Origin: Cupriavidus sp. UYMMa02A | Lineage (GTDB): Bacteria > Pseudomonadota > Gammaproteobacteria > Burkholderiales > Burkholderiaceae | Length of the DNA: 64,000 bases | Assembly (NCBI GenBank): GCA_001725945.1 | Contig: LRMT01000218.1 | Coordinates: 1 to 64,000, forward strand | Reading direction: 5' to 3' | Shown here: positions 50,473 to 60,068 of the stretch, one piece after another | How the letters are laid out: every line of letters starts with the position of its first letter | How positions within the stretch are numbered: position 1 is the stretch's first letter | Made by a program: the position numbers and the translations under genes | Notes under the pieces: generated by a model | Seen by the model: only the letters and a program-made list of their open reading frames with translations | What the model was told of the DNA's origin: nothing | The model's database searches: none

Positions 50473-51003
50473 ATGCGCAAGACCATGACCAAGACCGCAT
50501 CGGAGGCAGGGAATTCGGAGGCGAAAGGCGTACCCATTCCAGCGCCCGGCGAAGGCAAGCGCGGCGAAAGCGGCCACCTCGGCTACCTGCTGCGCCAGGC
50601 CGGCGCCGCGAACCGCCTGCGCATGGAGCGCGCGCTGGCGGATCTCGGCGTGACCCCGCCGCAGTTCGTGGTGATGACGATGATCGGCGCGTACCCGGGC
50701 GTGTCCAATGCCGATCTCGCCCGGCTGGCGGTGCTGACGCCGCAAACGGTCAGCGTGATCGTGGGCAACCTCGACAAGGCCGCCATCATCGAACGCCAGC
50801 CGCATCCCGTGCATGGGCGCATCCAGAACATCGCGCTGACACAGGCCGGCAAGGCGTTGCTGGCGCAATGCCGCGAGCGCGTGCAGCAGAATGAAGCGCG
50901 CCTGCGCGCGGCGCTGACCGAGGCGGAGGAGCAGGTGATCCGGCGCTGGCTGGTGGCGCTGGCCGTCGAAGAGAACGGCGCCGGAGATCGATCGCCGGAA
51001 TGA
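50473..51003 (+). CDS. MarR-family transcriptional regulator
   Basis: Intact 176-residue protein. A polar N-terminal extension of about 35 residues precedes the winged helix: PPQFVVMTMIGAYPGVSNAD, recognition helix LARLAVLTPQTVSVIVGNLD, wing RQPHPVHGRIQNIALT. The C-terminal dimer helix is long. It is divergent from the AhpD-like/GNAT/azoR operon, a redox or electrophile-response set, so it is a good candidate for their repressor. The repeats just before its start suggest autoregulation. Confidence 0.9.
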   Translation: MRKTMTKTASEAGNSEAKGVPIPAPGEGKRGESGHLGYLLRQAGAANRLRMERALADLGVTPPQFVVMTMIGAYPGVSNADLARLAVLTPQTVSVIVGNLDKAAIIERQPHPVHGRIQNIALTQAGKALLAQCRERVQQNEARLRAALTEAEEQVIRRWLVALAVEENGAGDRSPE

Positions 51004-51029
51004 AAAAGGGCCCGCATCGCTGCGGGCCC
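51003..51029 (-). terminator. Rho-independent terminator of the M20 peptidase operon
   Basis: GGGCCCGCA and TGCGGGCCC form a 9-bp stem with a TCGC loop. On the minus strand it is followed by TTTTT, right after the end of the M20 gene. It touches the stop codon of the convergent MarR gene. Confidence 0.85.
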
Positions 51030-51056
51030 GGGATGTCGGCGCGAAATCGTGCCGGC

Positions 51057-52304
51057 TTACTTCATCAGGTCCGACAGCGCCAGCGCCACCACCTTGGTCG
51101 CGCGGTTCAGGTCATTGAGGCGCAGGTTCTCGTCCGAGTTGTGGCCGCGCGCTTCCATCAGCGTGCGCGGGCCGGCGCCGTACAGCACGGTCGGGATGCC
51201 GCGCTTGGTGTAGTGGCGCGCGTCGGTGTAGAGCGGCACGCCTTGCACCGGGATCTCCACGCCGAACACGGATTCGGCACGGCCCTTCAGCGCGCCGATC
51301 AGCTTTTCGCGCCCGGCAGTTCCGACAGCGGCTCGGCCAGGATGATGCGCTCGACCTTCACTTCGATGCCCGGGCGGTCCTTGGCGGCCTTCTCGACCAC
51401 GGCGCGGATTTCGCCTTCGGCGTCAAAGCCGATTTCCTCGGGGATCATGCGGCGGTCGACGCGGAAGGTCACCAGGTCAGGCACCACGTTGGTGTTGATG
51501 CCGCCCTTGATCAGGCCGACGTTCAGCGTGGCGGTGTCGATGCCCAACACCTTCGACTTGCGCGTGGCCAGTTCGGCGCGCAGGCCGTAGATCGCCTGCA
51601 GGATGTGGGTGGCGGCTTCGATCGCGTCCACCCCGGTGTGCGGCATGGCGGCGTGGCCCTGCTTGCCCTTGACCGTCACTTCGACGTGCAGGCAGCCGTT
51701 GTGCGACGACGTGATGCCGTACGAGAACCCGGCCGAGATCGCGTAGTCGGCCTTGCTCAGATTGTTGTCGAGCAGGAACTTGGGACCGATGTCGCCGCCC
51801 GTTTCCTCGTCATAAGTGAACTGCAGCTCGACCGCGCCGTTGATCTTGGCGCCCTGCTTCTCGGCTTCCATCAGCGCCAGCACGGCGTAGGTGTAGGTGG
51901 CGAAGTCCGACTTGGACACGGCCACGCCGCGGCCGAACATGACCGGGCCGTGCTCGCTGTCCGCAATTTCGCCGCCGTACGGGTCCTTGGTCCAGCCCAG
52001 GCCCGGAGGCACCACGTCGCCGTGGGCGTTCATGGCGATGACCGGGCCGCCCGTGCCGAACTGCTTGCGCACGATCAGGTTGGTGGCGCTGATCATGCCG
52101 GCCGCCTTCACCTGCGCGTCAGGCACCTTGTGCGCTTCCACGGCGAAGCCAGGCCTTCGAGCAGTTCCTTCGCGCGCTTGCCATGGGCGTCGCAGTCGCC
52201 CGGCGGGTTGTCGGAGGGCACCTTGACCAGCTCGGCCAGGAAGGCTTCCTGCTGCGGGCGGTGCTGGTCGATGACGTCGTCAGCGTGGTTTCGATCGGGT
52301 TCAT
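51057..52304 (-). CDS. M20-family metallopeptidase/deacylase (three frameshifts)
   Basis: About 416 residues after repair. VIAMNAHGDVVPPGLGWTKD holds the first zinc ligands (His, Asp). ELQFTYDEETGGDIGPKFLL holds the catalytic Glu and a ligand. YGITSSHNGCLHVEVTVKGK and HAAMPHTGVDAIEAATHIL form the lid domain. The end has YTDARHYTKRGIPTVLYGAG and a final His region. The family includes ArgE, DapE and carboxypeptidase G2; this type is often named acetylornithine deacetylase-like, with true substrate unknown. Bases are lost near 52285, 52145 and 51310. It starts 27 bp after the amidohydrolase stop. Confidence 0.87.
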
Positions 52305-52331
52305 ATTGTCTCGTGCGGTCATGTCTTGTTC

Positions 52332-53628
52332 TCAGGGATTGTGCTGTAGCTTCAGGAAGCGTTCCAGGCGGGTGCAGCTATTGCTGCGCCGGAAGTGCTC
52401 GACGAAATCGCTGAACACGCGCGCGGACAGTTCGGCGTCCTCGGCGGTCATGATTTCGGTGGGGTGGTGGCTGATGCCGCCGTTGCCGCAGCGCACAAAC
52501 AGCATCGCGACATCGGCAATCGCGGCAATGGCCATGGCGTCATGGCCGGCGCCGGAGGGAAGGTGGCGCACCGGCACGCCCTGGCGGGCGATGGCGGCGG
52601 CCCATTGCTCCTGCAGCCACGGGGCGCAGGGAACACTCTTGGCTTCGTGCGTCTTGCGCACCTGCGCACGCACGTTGCGGCGTGCGCACACGCGTTCGAT
52701 CTCGGCCAGCACGTCACTGACGGCGGCTCGCGCTCGGCGTCGTCGCCGCAGCGGATGTCGATGGAGAACACCGCGCGGCCCGGCACCACGTTGGTCGCGC
52801 CATTGGGAACATTGAACTGGCCAACCGTGCCGACCAGGCCCGGCTTGCCGCCGCAGCGCTTCTCGATGTACAGGCCGATCTCGGCACCGGCCATGGCCGC
52901 GTCGCGGCGCATGTCCATCGGCACCGTGCCGGCGTGGCCGGCCAGGCCTTCGAGCTCGACGATGAAGCGGCTCGCGCCCGAGATCGCGGTTACCACGCCG
53001 ACCGGCAGGCCTTCGTTGAGCAGCACCGGGCCCTGTTCGATATGGACTTCGATAAAGGCCAGGACTTTCTTCGGATCATGCGCGGCAGCGGGCAGGCCGG
53101 CCGGATCGAAACCGGCCGCGGCCATCACGTCGCGCATGGTCTTGCCGCTGTCGTCGACGTTGTCCAGCACGTTGTTGTCGAAGGTGCCGGCAATCGCGCG
53201 GCTGCCGAGCAGCGTCGCCTTGAAGCGCACGCCCTCTTCTTCCGCGAACCCGACCACCTCGACGGCAAACGGGAAACGCTTGCCCTGGCGGTTCCATTCC
53301 GCGACGCAGGCGATCGGCAGGATCACGCCGAGATTGCCGTCATAGCGGCCGCCATCGCGCACGGAGTCGAAGTGCGAACCTGTCAGCAGCGCCGCGGCGC
53401 CGGGCTCGGTGCCCTCGTAGCGGCCGATCACGTTGCCCGCGGCATCGCGGCGCACGGTCATGCCGGCGGCCTGCATCCATTCGGTCAGCTGCGCGGCGGC
53501 GCATGGTGCGCTTCGGTCAGGTAGGTGCGGGTGAGCATGCCGGGCTGCTCGGTGTGGACGGCCAGGGCGTCGTGCCAGGCCATGATGCGCGTGCCGATGT
53601 CTGCGGCCGGCGACAGGTTTGCTGCCAT
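52332..53628 (-). CDS. N-carbamoyl-L-amino-acid hydrolase / beta-ureidopropionase-like (two frameshifts)
   Basis: About 432 residues, M20-like HyuC/AmaB family. LLTGSHFDSVRDGGRYDGNL, EVVGFAEEEGVRFKATLLGS and AFIEVHIEQGPVLLNEGLPV are the metal-binding and catalytic motifs. GLAGHAGTVPMDMRRDA follows. After the break near 52735, LPSGAGHDAMAIAAIADVAM and NGGISHHPTE complete the C-terminal ligands. A second break is near 53500. The enzymes cleave N-carbamoyl amino acids or ureidopropionate to free amino acid, CO2 and ammonia. It is cotranscribed with the M20 gene, suggesting use of hydantoins, pyrimidine or ureide products. Confidence 0.9.
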
Positions 53629-54021
53629 GCGTTGTCTCCTGCTGGAAGGACTTGAAGCAGCGGCACGCGGGCTGGCGGGGGCGCCAGTCGGGGCAGGAAG
53701 CCCCTGGCCGAAGCTCTACTCTGTGCGAATTATGGTAGCACAGTGAATTCAAAAATTGCATACAAAAATGATATGCACTATATTCGCTCCAACGTTCAGA
53801 CAATCCGCTGCGGACAATCCGGTCCTGACAATGGATTGCGTGGATTCCGCCCCAACAGGGGGGCATTCCGCGAAGGTGATGCGTCCGAGACTTACGGTGC
53901 GTCCTGAACGACAGGCCGGGCAGCCCAAGCAGTGAATCAGTACCGGGCGGCAAGGCATTCCTGGAATCAGATAACGGGCGGCCAGCGAAGGCGCAGGCGA
54001 CGACCCGGTACGGAGACAACC
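53629..54021. other. Divergent regulatory region between amidohydrolase and dctA genes
   Basis: This 393-bp gap holds promoters for both divergent units. It contains an AT-rich stretch (53738-53785) in an otherwise GC-rich setting, with one clear inverted repeat listed separately. No convincing ORF or RNA gene is seen. The dctA frame is open back to 53932 without conserved content. Confidence 0.5.
53757..53777. promoter_or_regulatory. Inverted repeat, possible GntR operator
   Basis: TGCATA and TATGCA flank a 9-bp AT-rich centre. The site is 129 bp upstream of the amidohydrolase start and 245 bp upstream of dctA. A GntR-family gene lies just beyond dctA, and GntR dimers bind such spaced half sites. 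The link is inferred. Confidence 0.5.
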
Positions 54022-55413
54022 ATGCAGCACGCAGTCCAGTCGCGCCCCGCCCCTGGTGGCCGCCTCCACACCCGCTTTACCCGCTCGCTGTTTGGCCAGG
54101 TACTGATCGCCCTTGTGATCGGCACGGCGCTCGGCATGCTGTTCCCGGAATTCGCCGCCAAGCTTAAGCCGCTGGGCGACGCCTTCATCAAGCTGGTCAA
54201 GATGCTGATCGGCCCCATCGTGTTCTGCGTGGTCGTGGCCGGCATCTGCGGCGCGGGCGAACTCAAGAAGGTCGGCCGCGTCGGCATCAAGGCGGTGGTG
54301 TATTTCGAGGTTGTCACCACCATCGCGCTGGCGCTCGGCATCCTGCTGGCCTATGTGTTCCATCCGGGCACTGGGATGAACGTGGATCCACGCTCGCTCG
54401 ACGCTTCTGCCATCGCCGGCTACATCGAGAACGCCACCAAGGTGAAGAGCGAGGGCACCGCCGACTTCCTGCTCAAGCTGATCCCCAATACGATCATGGG
54501 CGCCTTCGCCAGCGGCGACGTGCTGCAGGTGCTGCTGGTCTCGGTGCTGTTCGGCTGCGCGCTGTCGCTGGTCGGTGAAAAGGCCAAGCCGCTGGTGAGC
54601 CTGATCGACACCTTCTCGCACACGCTGTTCAAGATGATGGGCTTCATCATCAAGCTCGCGCCGCTGGGCGTGCTCGGCGCGGTGGCCTTTACCGTCGGCA
54701 AGTACGGCATCGGCTCGCTCAAGCAGCTCGGCTTCCTGGTGGTGCTGTTCTACGGCGCGGTGACCATCTTCGTGCTCGTGGTGCTGGGCACGATCATGCG
54801 GTTGTGCGGCTTTTCCGTGATCAAGCTGATCCGCTACCTGCGCGCCGAACTGCTCGTGGTACTGGGCACGGCGTCTTCCGACAGCGTGCTGCCGCAGGTG
54901 ATGAAGAAGCTCGAGTTCATGGGCATCAAGAAGTCCGTGGTCGGCCTGGTGATCCCGACTGGCTACTCGTTCAACCTCGATGCGTTCTCGATCTACCTGA
55001 CGCTGGCCGCCGTGTTCATCGCCCAGGCTACCAATACGCCGCTGGCCATGGGCGACCTGCTTGGCATCCTGGCCGTGGCGCTGATTACCTCCAAGGGCGC
55101 GCATGGCATCCCCGGTTCGGCCATCGTGATCCTGGCGGCGACACTGTCGGCGCACCCGGCCATCCCGGCGATCGGTCTGGTGCTGGTGCTGTCGGTGGAC
55201 TGGTTCATCGGCATTGCCCGCGCGCTGGGCAACCTGATCGGCAACTGCGTCGCCACCGTGGTCGTGGCCGCCTGGGAGAAGGATATCGACCGCGACCGGG
55301 CGCGGGACGTGCTCAATGGTGTCGTGCCGGCCACCGACCTGGACGAAGGCCTGCCGATGGCCGACGCGGTCCATCATGCAGCGCCGGTGCCGTCACCCGT
55401 GGTAGGGCGCTAG
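54022..55413 (+). CDS. dctA: C4-dicarboxylate:cation symporter DctA
   Basis: Intact 463-residue protein of the DAACS family. LVKMLIGPIVFCVVVAGICG, LGTASSDSVLPQVMKKLEFM (serine-rich hairpin motif) and GYSFNLDAFSIYLTLAAVFI are diagnostic, as is ATNTPLAMGDLLGILAVALI. It imports succinate, fumarate and malate with sodium or protons. ATG 54022 follows a GGAGACAAC ribosome site. Divergent from the amidohydrolase operon and followed by a GntR regulator gene 37 bp after its stop. Confidence 0.95.
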   Translation: MQHAVQSRPAPGGRLHTRFTRSLFGQVLIALVIGTALGMLFPEFAAKLKPLGDAFIKLVKMLIGPIVFCVVVAGICGAGELKKVGRVGIKAVVYFEVVTTIALALGILLAYVFHPGTGMNVDPRSLDASAIAGYIENATKVKSEGTADFLLKLIPNTIMGAFASGDVLQVLLVSVLFGCALSLVGEKAKPLVSLIDTFSHTLFKMMGFIIKLAPLGVLGAVAFTVGKYGIGSLKQLGFLVVLFYGAVTIFVLVVLGTIMRLCGFSVIKLIRYLRAELLVVLGTASSDSVLPQVMKKLEFMGIKKSVVGLVIPTGYSFNLDAFSIYLTLAAVFIAQATNTPLAMGDLLGILAVALITSKGAHGIPGSAIVILAATLSAHPAIPAIGLVLVLSVDWFIGIARALGNLIGNCVATVVVAAWEKDIDRDRARDVLNGVVPATDLDEGLPMADAVHHAAPVPSPVVGR

Positions 55414-55450
55414 AATCTCGGCATTTCCCCAACGCGCATGCCCTGCGCCC

Positions 55451-56150
55451 ATGCACGCCATGCCCGAGCATATCGATCCCGACATGACCGCCGAAGCGAT
55501 CGCCGAAGACATCGTCGCGGCGATCGTCTCGCACCGGCTGCCCCCGGGCACCAAGCTGCGCGAGGAGGCCCTGGCCAGCGTCTATCGCGTGAGCCGCACC
55601 AAGGTGCGCGCCGCGCTGCTGATGCTGTCCAAGGACAAGGTCATCCAGATCGTGCCGGACAAGGGCGCCTTCGTCGCCAAGCCGAGCGCCGAGGAAGCGC
55701 GCGAGGTCTTCGCGGTGCGCCGCATCCTGGAAGCGGCGCTTGCGCGCGAATTCGTCGCCAAGGCACGCCCGGCCGACTACAAGCGCATCGACAAGCACCT
55801 GAGCGCCGAGCGCAAGTCGATTGAAGGCATCGATGCGCAGACCCGCACCCGGCTGCTCGGCGATTTCCACATCGTGCTGGCCGAAGTGGTCGGCAACAAT
55901 GTGCTGACCGAGATGATGCGCGAGCTGTCGACGCGCAGCGCGGTGATCACCATGCTCTACCAGTCGCGGCGCGATGCAGCGTGCTCGTCCGACGAGCACC
56001 GCGAATTCATCGAGCCGCCCGCGCGGCGACGTGGAACGCGCAGTGGCATTGATGGTCGACCACCTGAGCCACGTCGAGGCCGCCCTGCACTTCGAGCAGA
56101 GCCCACCCGCCGCCCGCAGCAAGGACCTGGTGGCCGCGCTGCTCGCGTAG
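55451..56150 (+). CDS. GntR-family regulator, FadR/FCD type (frameshifted near the end)
   Basis: About 233 residues. The N-terminal winged helix has AIAEDIVAAIVSHRLPPGTK and LREEALASVYRVSRTKVRAA. The FCD effector domain follows: AREVFAVRRILEAALAREFV and LLGDFHIVLAEVVGNNVLTE, with Asp/His metal-type residues, and SSDEHREFIE. Near 56020 two bases are lost (expected EAARRGDVERA), then ALMVDHLSHVEAALHFEQSP runs to the stop at 56150. It could sense an organic acid and control dctA or the divergent amidohydrolase operon. Confidence 0.88.
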
Positions 56151-56288
56151 CCGGCCCGGGCGCGCCTGATGGGTGCTTGATGCCGGTCAAAGCGCTTCCC
56201 GATACGGCGATGCAATATTGACCCCGCTCGTGAAGACGCGGGGGCGCACTTCACGGGCACTGCGCCTACCCGATTCATCCGGCAGGCC

Positions 56289-56322
56289 GCCCGCACACCG
56301 CAACGGTGTGCGGGCTTTTTCT
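56289..56322 (+). terminator. Rho-independent terminator
   Basis: GCCCGCACACCG and CGGTGTGCGGGC form a perfect 12-bp stem with a three-base loop, followed by TTTTTC. It most likely ends transcription of the dctA-GntR unit. Confidence 0.88.
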
Positions 56323-56482
56323 TTCTGGAAGGCTGTCTTCGCCCGTTGCCGGGCAACCCGGCCGCGCCACATAATTTCCGCTGCTGCGGCGCGGCATTGC
56401 GCATGCGGGCATGAATGGAATCCGTCTTCGGGTTAGCATGTCACAGGCCCGAGCCAGCGATAACTAAAGACAGGAGACACCC

Positions 56483-56580
56483 ATGCACGTTTGCGCCTAC
56501 GCCGACCCCTGCCGCAATACCTGGCCGACGACGCGCGCATCGCGCTGACCTGGCCCTGTTCCCCTGCTCCCTTTACGTGA
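56483..56580 (+). CDS. Possible small ORF upstream of the acyl-CoA operon
   Basis: ATG 56483 follows a good CAGGAGAC ribosome site. The raw frame stops after 21 residues (MHVCAYADPCRN...). If one base is lost near 56508, as happens throughout the window, the reading continues as LPQYLADDARIALTWPCSPA to TGA at 56578, giving about 32 residues. It is not a known family. It could be a leader peptide or chance. Confidence 0.25.
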
Positions 56581-56645
56581 ACCGCCGGCATGCCCCTGCG
56601 CAAGCCGGTGCTTGTCTCGCTCACCCATTCAACAGAGGGAATCCC

Positions 56646-57444
56646 ATGTCCAGTGCATTCCGCCCTGATGCGCTCGCCGGCAAGACCGTCTTCGTGGCCG
56701 GCGGCTCGTCCGGCATCAACCTTGGCATCGCCCAGAGCTTTGCCCGCGCGGGCGCGAAGCTCGCGCTGATCAGCCGCGACCCCGAACGCGTTGCAGCCGC
56801 CGCGGCCACGATCACCGAGGCCGGCGGCACCGCCATCGGCATGGCCGCGACGTGCGTGAGTACGCCGCCGTGGAAGCCGCGCTGAAACAGGCGCACGACA
56901 CGCTCGGCCCGATCGACATCGTCATCTCCGGCGCGGCGGGCAACTTCCTGCGCCCGTGGTCGGCATGTCGGCCAACGGCTTCAAGACCGTGGTCGATATC
57001 GATCTGATCGGCACCTTCAACGTGTTCCGCGCATCGTTCGATTACCTGAACAAGCCCGGCGCCTCGCTGATCGCCATTACCGCACCGCAGGGCGTGAACG
57101 CCATGATGTTCCAGGCCCACGCGTGCGCAGCCAAGGCCGGCATCAACATGCTGGTGAAATGCCTGGCGATGGAATGGGGCCCGGCCGGCGTGCGCGTGAA
57201 CGGCATCTCTCCCGGCCCGATTGCGGATACCGAGGGCATGGCCCGCCTGGCGCCCACGGCCGAGATGGAGGCTCGCTACAAGGGCCGCCTGCCGCTGCGC
57301 GACTACGGCACCAAGCAAGACATTGCCGATGCGGCGTTGTACCTGAGCTGCGACAACGCGCGCTACGTGACCGGCACCATTCTGGATTGCGATGGCGGCA
57401 GCAAGCTCGGCGATGCGTCGGCCAATGCCCTGAAGACCAACTGA
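56646..57444 (+). CDS. SDR-family oxidoreductase, 2,4-dienoyl-CoA reductase-like (two frameshifts)
   Basis: About 266 residues. The NAD(P) motif is TVFVAGGSSGINLGIAQSFA. The break near 56850 restores DVREYAAVEAALKQAHDTLG, then VISGAAGNFL; a second break is near 56955. VDIDLIGTFNVFRASFDYLN, GASLIAITAPQG and HACAAKAGINMLVKCLAMEW follow; the Lys is conserved but the usual Tyr of the YxxxK motif appears replaced (HACAAK), a pattern shared with peroxisomal-type 2,4-dienoyl-CoA reductases. Probably reduces an unsaturated acyl-CoA. First gene of an acyl-CoA operon. Confidence 0.85.
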
Positions 57445-57476
57445 ACCACCACGATCAGCCCAAGGAAAACACCTCG

Positions 57477-58262
57477 ATGACCTCTCCCGTGCTTTACCAC
57501 GCCAGCGAAGGCGTGGCCACCATCACCCTGAACCGCCCCGAAGTCCTGAACGCGCTCAACGCCGACCTGACGCGCGAACTGCGCGTGGTCGTGGACCGTG
57601 CCGCCGCCGATGAATCGGTGCGCGCCGTCGTGCTGACGGGCGCAGGCCGTGGCTTTTCGTCGGGCGCCGACCTCAGCGCGCGCCAGAGTGCCAGCGGCGA
57701 GATGGCCGATTCCGGCACGCTGCTGCGTGAGCGCTACCACCCGATCATCCTGGCGCTGCGCGCGATGCCCAAGCCCGTGATCAGCGCCGTAAACGGCGTT
57801 GCCGCCGGCGCCGGCATGAGCCTCGCGCTGGCCGCCGACGTGGTACTGGCGGCCAAGTCGGCCTCGTTCCTGCAGGCGTTCTCGAAGATCGGCCTGGTGC
57901 CGGATGCCGGCAGCACCTACTTCGTGCCGCGCTATGCGGGCGAGATGCGCGCGCGCGCGCTTGCCATCCTGGCCGAGAAGATCGATGCGGAGGAAGCCCA
58001 GCGCATTGGCCTGGTGTGGAAGGTCCATGCCGACGACGCGCTGCAGGCCGAGGCAAGCAAGATGGCCCACCACCTCGCCAATATGCCGACCTTCGCCTAC
58101 GGGCTGATCAAGGAAGCGCTGAACGCGAGCTTCGGCAACGACCTGCCGGCTCAGCTCGAACTCGAGGCATCGCAGCAGTCGCGCGCCTGCCGCAGCGAAG
58201 ACTTCCGCGAAGGCGTGGCCGCATTCGTCGGCAAGCGCCCGCCGCAGTTCAAGGGCCGCTGA
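57477..58262 (+). CDS. Enoyl-CoA hydratase/isomerase, PaaG-like
   Basis: Intact 261-residue crotonase-fold protein. TITLNRPEVLNALNADLTRE, GAGRGFSSGADLSARQ (oxyanion hole) and AVNGVAAGAGMSLALAADVV are family motifs. FSKIGLVPDAGSTYFVPRYA has Asp where hydratases carry Glu, as in PaaG-type isomerases of ring-opening or unsaturated acyl-CoA pathways. So isomerase activity is more likely than hydration. Starts 32 bp after the SDR stop. Confidence 0.88.
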   Translation: MTSPVLYHASEGVATITLNRPEVLNALNADLTRELRVVVDRAAADESVRAVVLTGAGRGFSSGADLSARQSASGEMADSGTLLRERYHPIILALRAMPKPVISAVNGVAAGAGMSLALAADVVLAAKSASFLQAFSKIGLVPDAGSTYFVPRYAGEMRARALAILAEKIDAEEAQRIGLVWKVHADDALQAEASKMAHHLANMPTFAYGLIKEALNASFGNDLPAQLELEASQQSRACRSEDFREGVAAFVGKRPPQFKGR

Positions 58263-58337
58263 GCGCCCCGTCGCCGGTTGCAGCATCCCCGGGATGGCCT
58301 CCCGGGGCATCACGAGAACAACACAAGGAGACGCATC

Positions 58338-59999
58338 ATGCTGGGCCTCATGCAAGACCGTCCGTTGTTGATTTCATCGCTGATCGAATATGCGGCGACG
58401 TACCACCCGCAACAGGAGATCATCTCGCGCACCGTGGAAGGCGGCACGGTGCGCAGCAATTACGACCAGGTACATCGCCGCGCCAGGCGGCTCGCCAACG
58501 CGCTCGCGAAGCTGGGCCTGAGCGAAGGCGACCGCATCGGCACGCTCGCGTGGAACACGCACCGGCACCTGGAGATGTACTTTGGCGTGTCGGGTTCCGG
58601 CGCCGTGCTGCATACGGTCAACCCGCGGCTCTTCCCCGAGCAGATCGAATACATCATCAACCATGCCGAAGACAGCGTGCTGTGCTTCGACAGCTGCTTC
58701 GCGCCGCTGGTCGCCAGGCTTGCGCCGCAGCTCAAGACGGTCCGGCACTACGTGGCGATGACCGACCCCGAACATATGGCGGCGCTGGCGGATGCGGGCA
58801 TCCCCAACCTGCTCTGCTACGAAGACCTGCTCGCCGGCAGCAGCGAAGATTACGAGTGGCCCGAGTTCGACGAGCGCACCGCGTCGTCGCTGTGCTACAC
58901 GTCCGGCACCACGGGCAATCCCAAAGGCGTGCTGTACTCGCACCGCTCCACGGTGCTGCACAGCCTCAAGGCCAGCGGCTCCGATACCTTCGGTATCAGC
59001 CCGGAAAGCAGCATCCTGATGATCGTGCCGCTGTTCCACGCCAATGCGTGGGGGCTGCCGTACGCGTGCGCGATGAACGGCGCGAAGATGGTGCTGCCGG
59101 CCCAGCACCTCGACGGCGAAAGCGTGTACCGATTGCTGCGCGACGAGCGCGTGAACTACTCCACTGCCGTGCCAACAGTGTGGCTCATGCTGTTCCAGTA
59201 CCTGGACGCACATCCCGAGATCAACCCGCGCGACCTGGACCTGCGCGTGGCCGGCGTGGGCGGTTCGGCCGCGCCCGCCGCAATGATCGAGCGTTTCGAG
59301 AAGCAGTTCGGCGCGACGCTGATGCAGGGCTGGGGCATGACCGAGACCAGCCCCATCGGCGTGATCAACACGCTGCTGCCGCAGCATGCCGGCCTCGGCG
59401 AGGCCGAGCAGCTCAAGGTCAAGCTCAAGCAGGGCCGCGCACTGTGGGGGGTGGAGCTGCGCATCGAGGACGATGAAGGCCGCGAGCTGCCGCACGACGG
59501 CAAGGCCTTCGGTCGGCTCAAGGTGCGCGGACCGTGGATTGCCTCGGGCTATTTCAAGGCCGAGCATAATGCGCTCGACAACGACGGCTGGTTCGATACC
59601 GGCGACGTGGCCAATATCGACCCCGAAGGCTACGTGCAGCTGGTGGACCGCGCCAAGGATGTGATCAAGTCAGGCGGCGAGTGGATCTCGTCGATCGACC
59701 TGGAGAACGCGACCATGAGCCATCCGGCGGTGGCGGAGGCGGCCGTCATCGGCGTGCCCCATCCGAAGTGGCAGGAGCGGCCGCTGCTGATCGTGGTGAA
59801 GCGGCCCGGGCAAGAGGTCACGCCGGCCGAGCTGCTCGGCTTCCTGGCCGGCAAGGTGGTGCGCTGGTGGGTGCCCGACGACGTGGTGTTCGTCGATGCG
59901 CTGCCGCATACCGCCACCGGCAAACTGCTCAAGCTGAAGCTGCGCGAGCAATACCGAAACTACGTCCTGCCGACCGTGCGCGACGAGCGCACGGCATAA
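58338..59999 (+). CDS. Acyl-CoA ligase, AMP-forming (fatty acid / methylthiopropionate type)
   Basis: Intact 553-residue adenylate-forming ligase. The P-loop is LCYTSGTTGNPKGVLYSHRS. The A5 motif is GWGMTETSPIGVIN, and A7/A8 are GWFDTGDVANIDPEGYVQLV then DRAKDVIKSGGEWIS. The catalytic Lys is in ATGKLLKLKLREQ near the end. It activates a carboxylate to acyl-CoA for the neighbouring crotonases and SDR. Similar proteins are called long-chain acyl-CoA synthetase or 3-methylmercaptopropionyl-CoA ligase; chain length cannot be read from sequence. An AAGGAGA ribosome site precedes ATG 58338. Confidence 0.9.
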   Translation: MLGLMQDRPLLISSLIEYAATYHPQQEIISRTVEGGTVRSNYDQVHRRARRLANALAKLGLSEGDRIGTLAWNTHRHLEMYFGVSGSGAVLHTVNPRLFPEQIEYIINHAEDSVLCFDSCFAPLVARLAPQLKTVRHYVAMTDPEHMAALADAGIPNLLCYEDLLAGSSEDYEWPEFDERTASSLCYTSGTTGNPKGVLYSHRSTVLHSLKASGSDTFGISPESSILMIVPLFHANAWGLPYACAMNGAKMVLPAQHLDGESVYRLLRDERVNYSTAVPTVWLMLFQYLDAHPEINPRDLDLRVAGVGGSAAPAAMIERFEKQFGATLMQGWGMTETSPIGVINTLLPQHAGLGEAEQLKVKLKQGRALWGVELRIEDDEGRELPHDGKAFGRLKVRGPWIASGYFKAEHNALDNDGWFDTGDVANIDPEGYVQLVDRAKDVIKSGGEWISSIDLENATMSHPAVAEAAVIGVPHPKWQERPLLIVVKRPGQEVTPAELLGFLAGKVVRWWVPDDVVFVDALPHTATGKLLKLKLREQYRNYVLPTVRDERTA

Positions 60000-60068
60000 G
60001 TCATGCTGCCGCGCTGCGTGGCGCGGGCAGTCATTCCCGACACTGAACGAATACAGAAGGAGCCGCGC

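Larger units (their letters stand above)
56151..56645. other. Intergenic region between GntR and SDR genes
   Basis: This 495-bp gap holds a terminator (listed) and a possible 32-residue small ORF (listed). The part 56320-56470 shows no other coding signal. A TTAGCAT-N-GATAACT stretch near 56433-56466 may hold the promoter of the downstream acyl-CoA operon. Confidence 0.45.
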
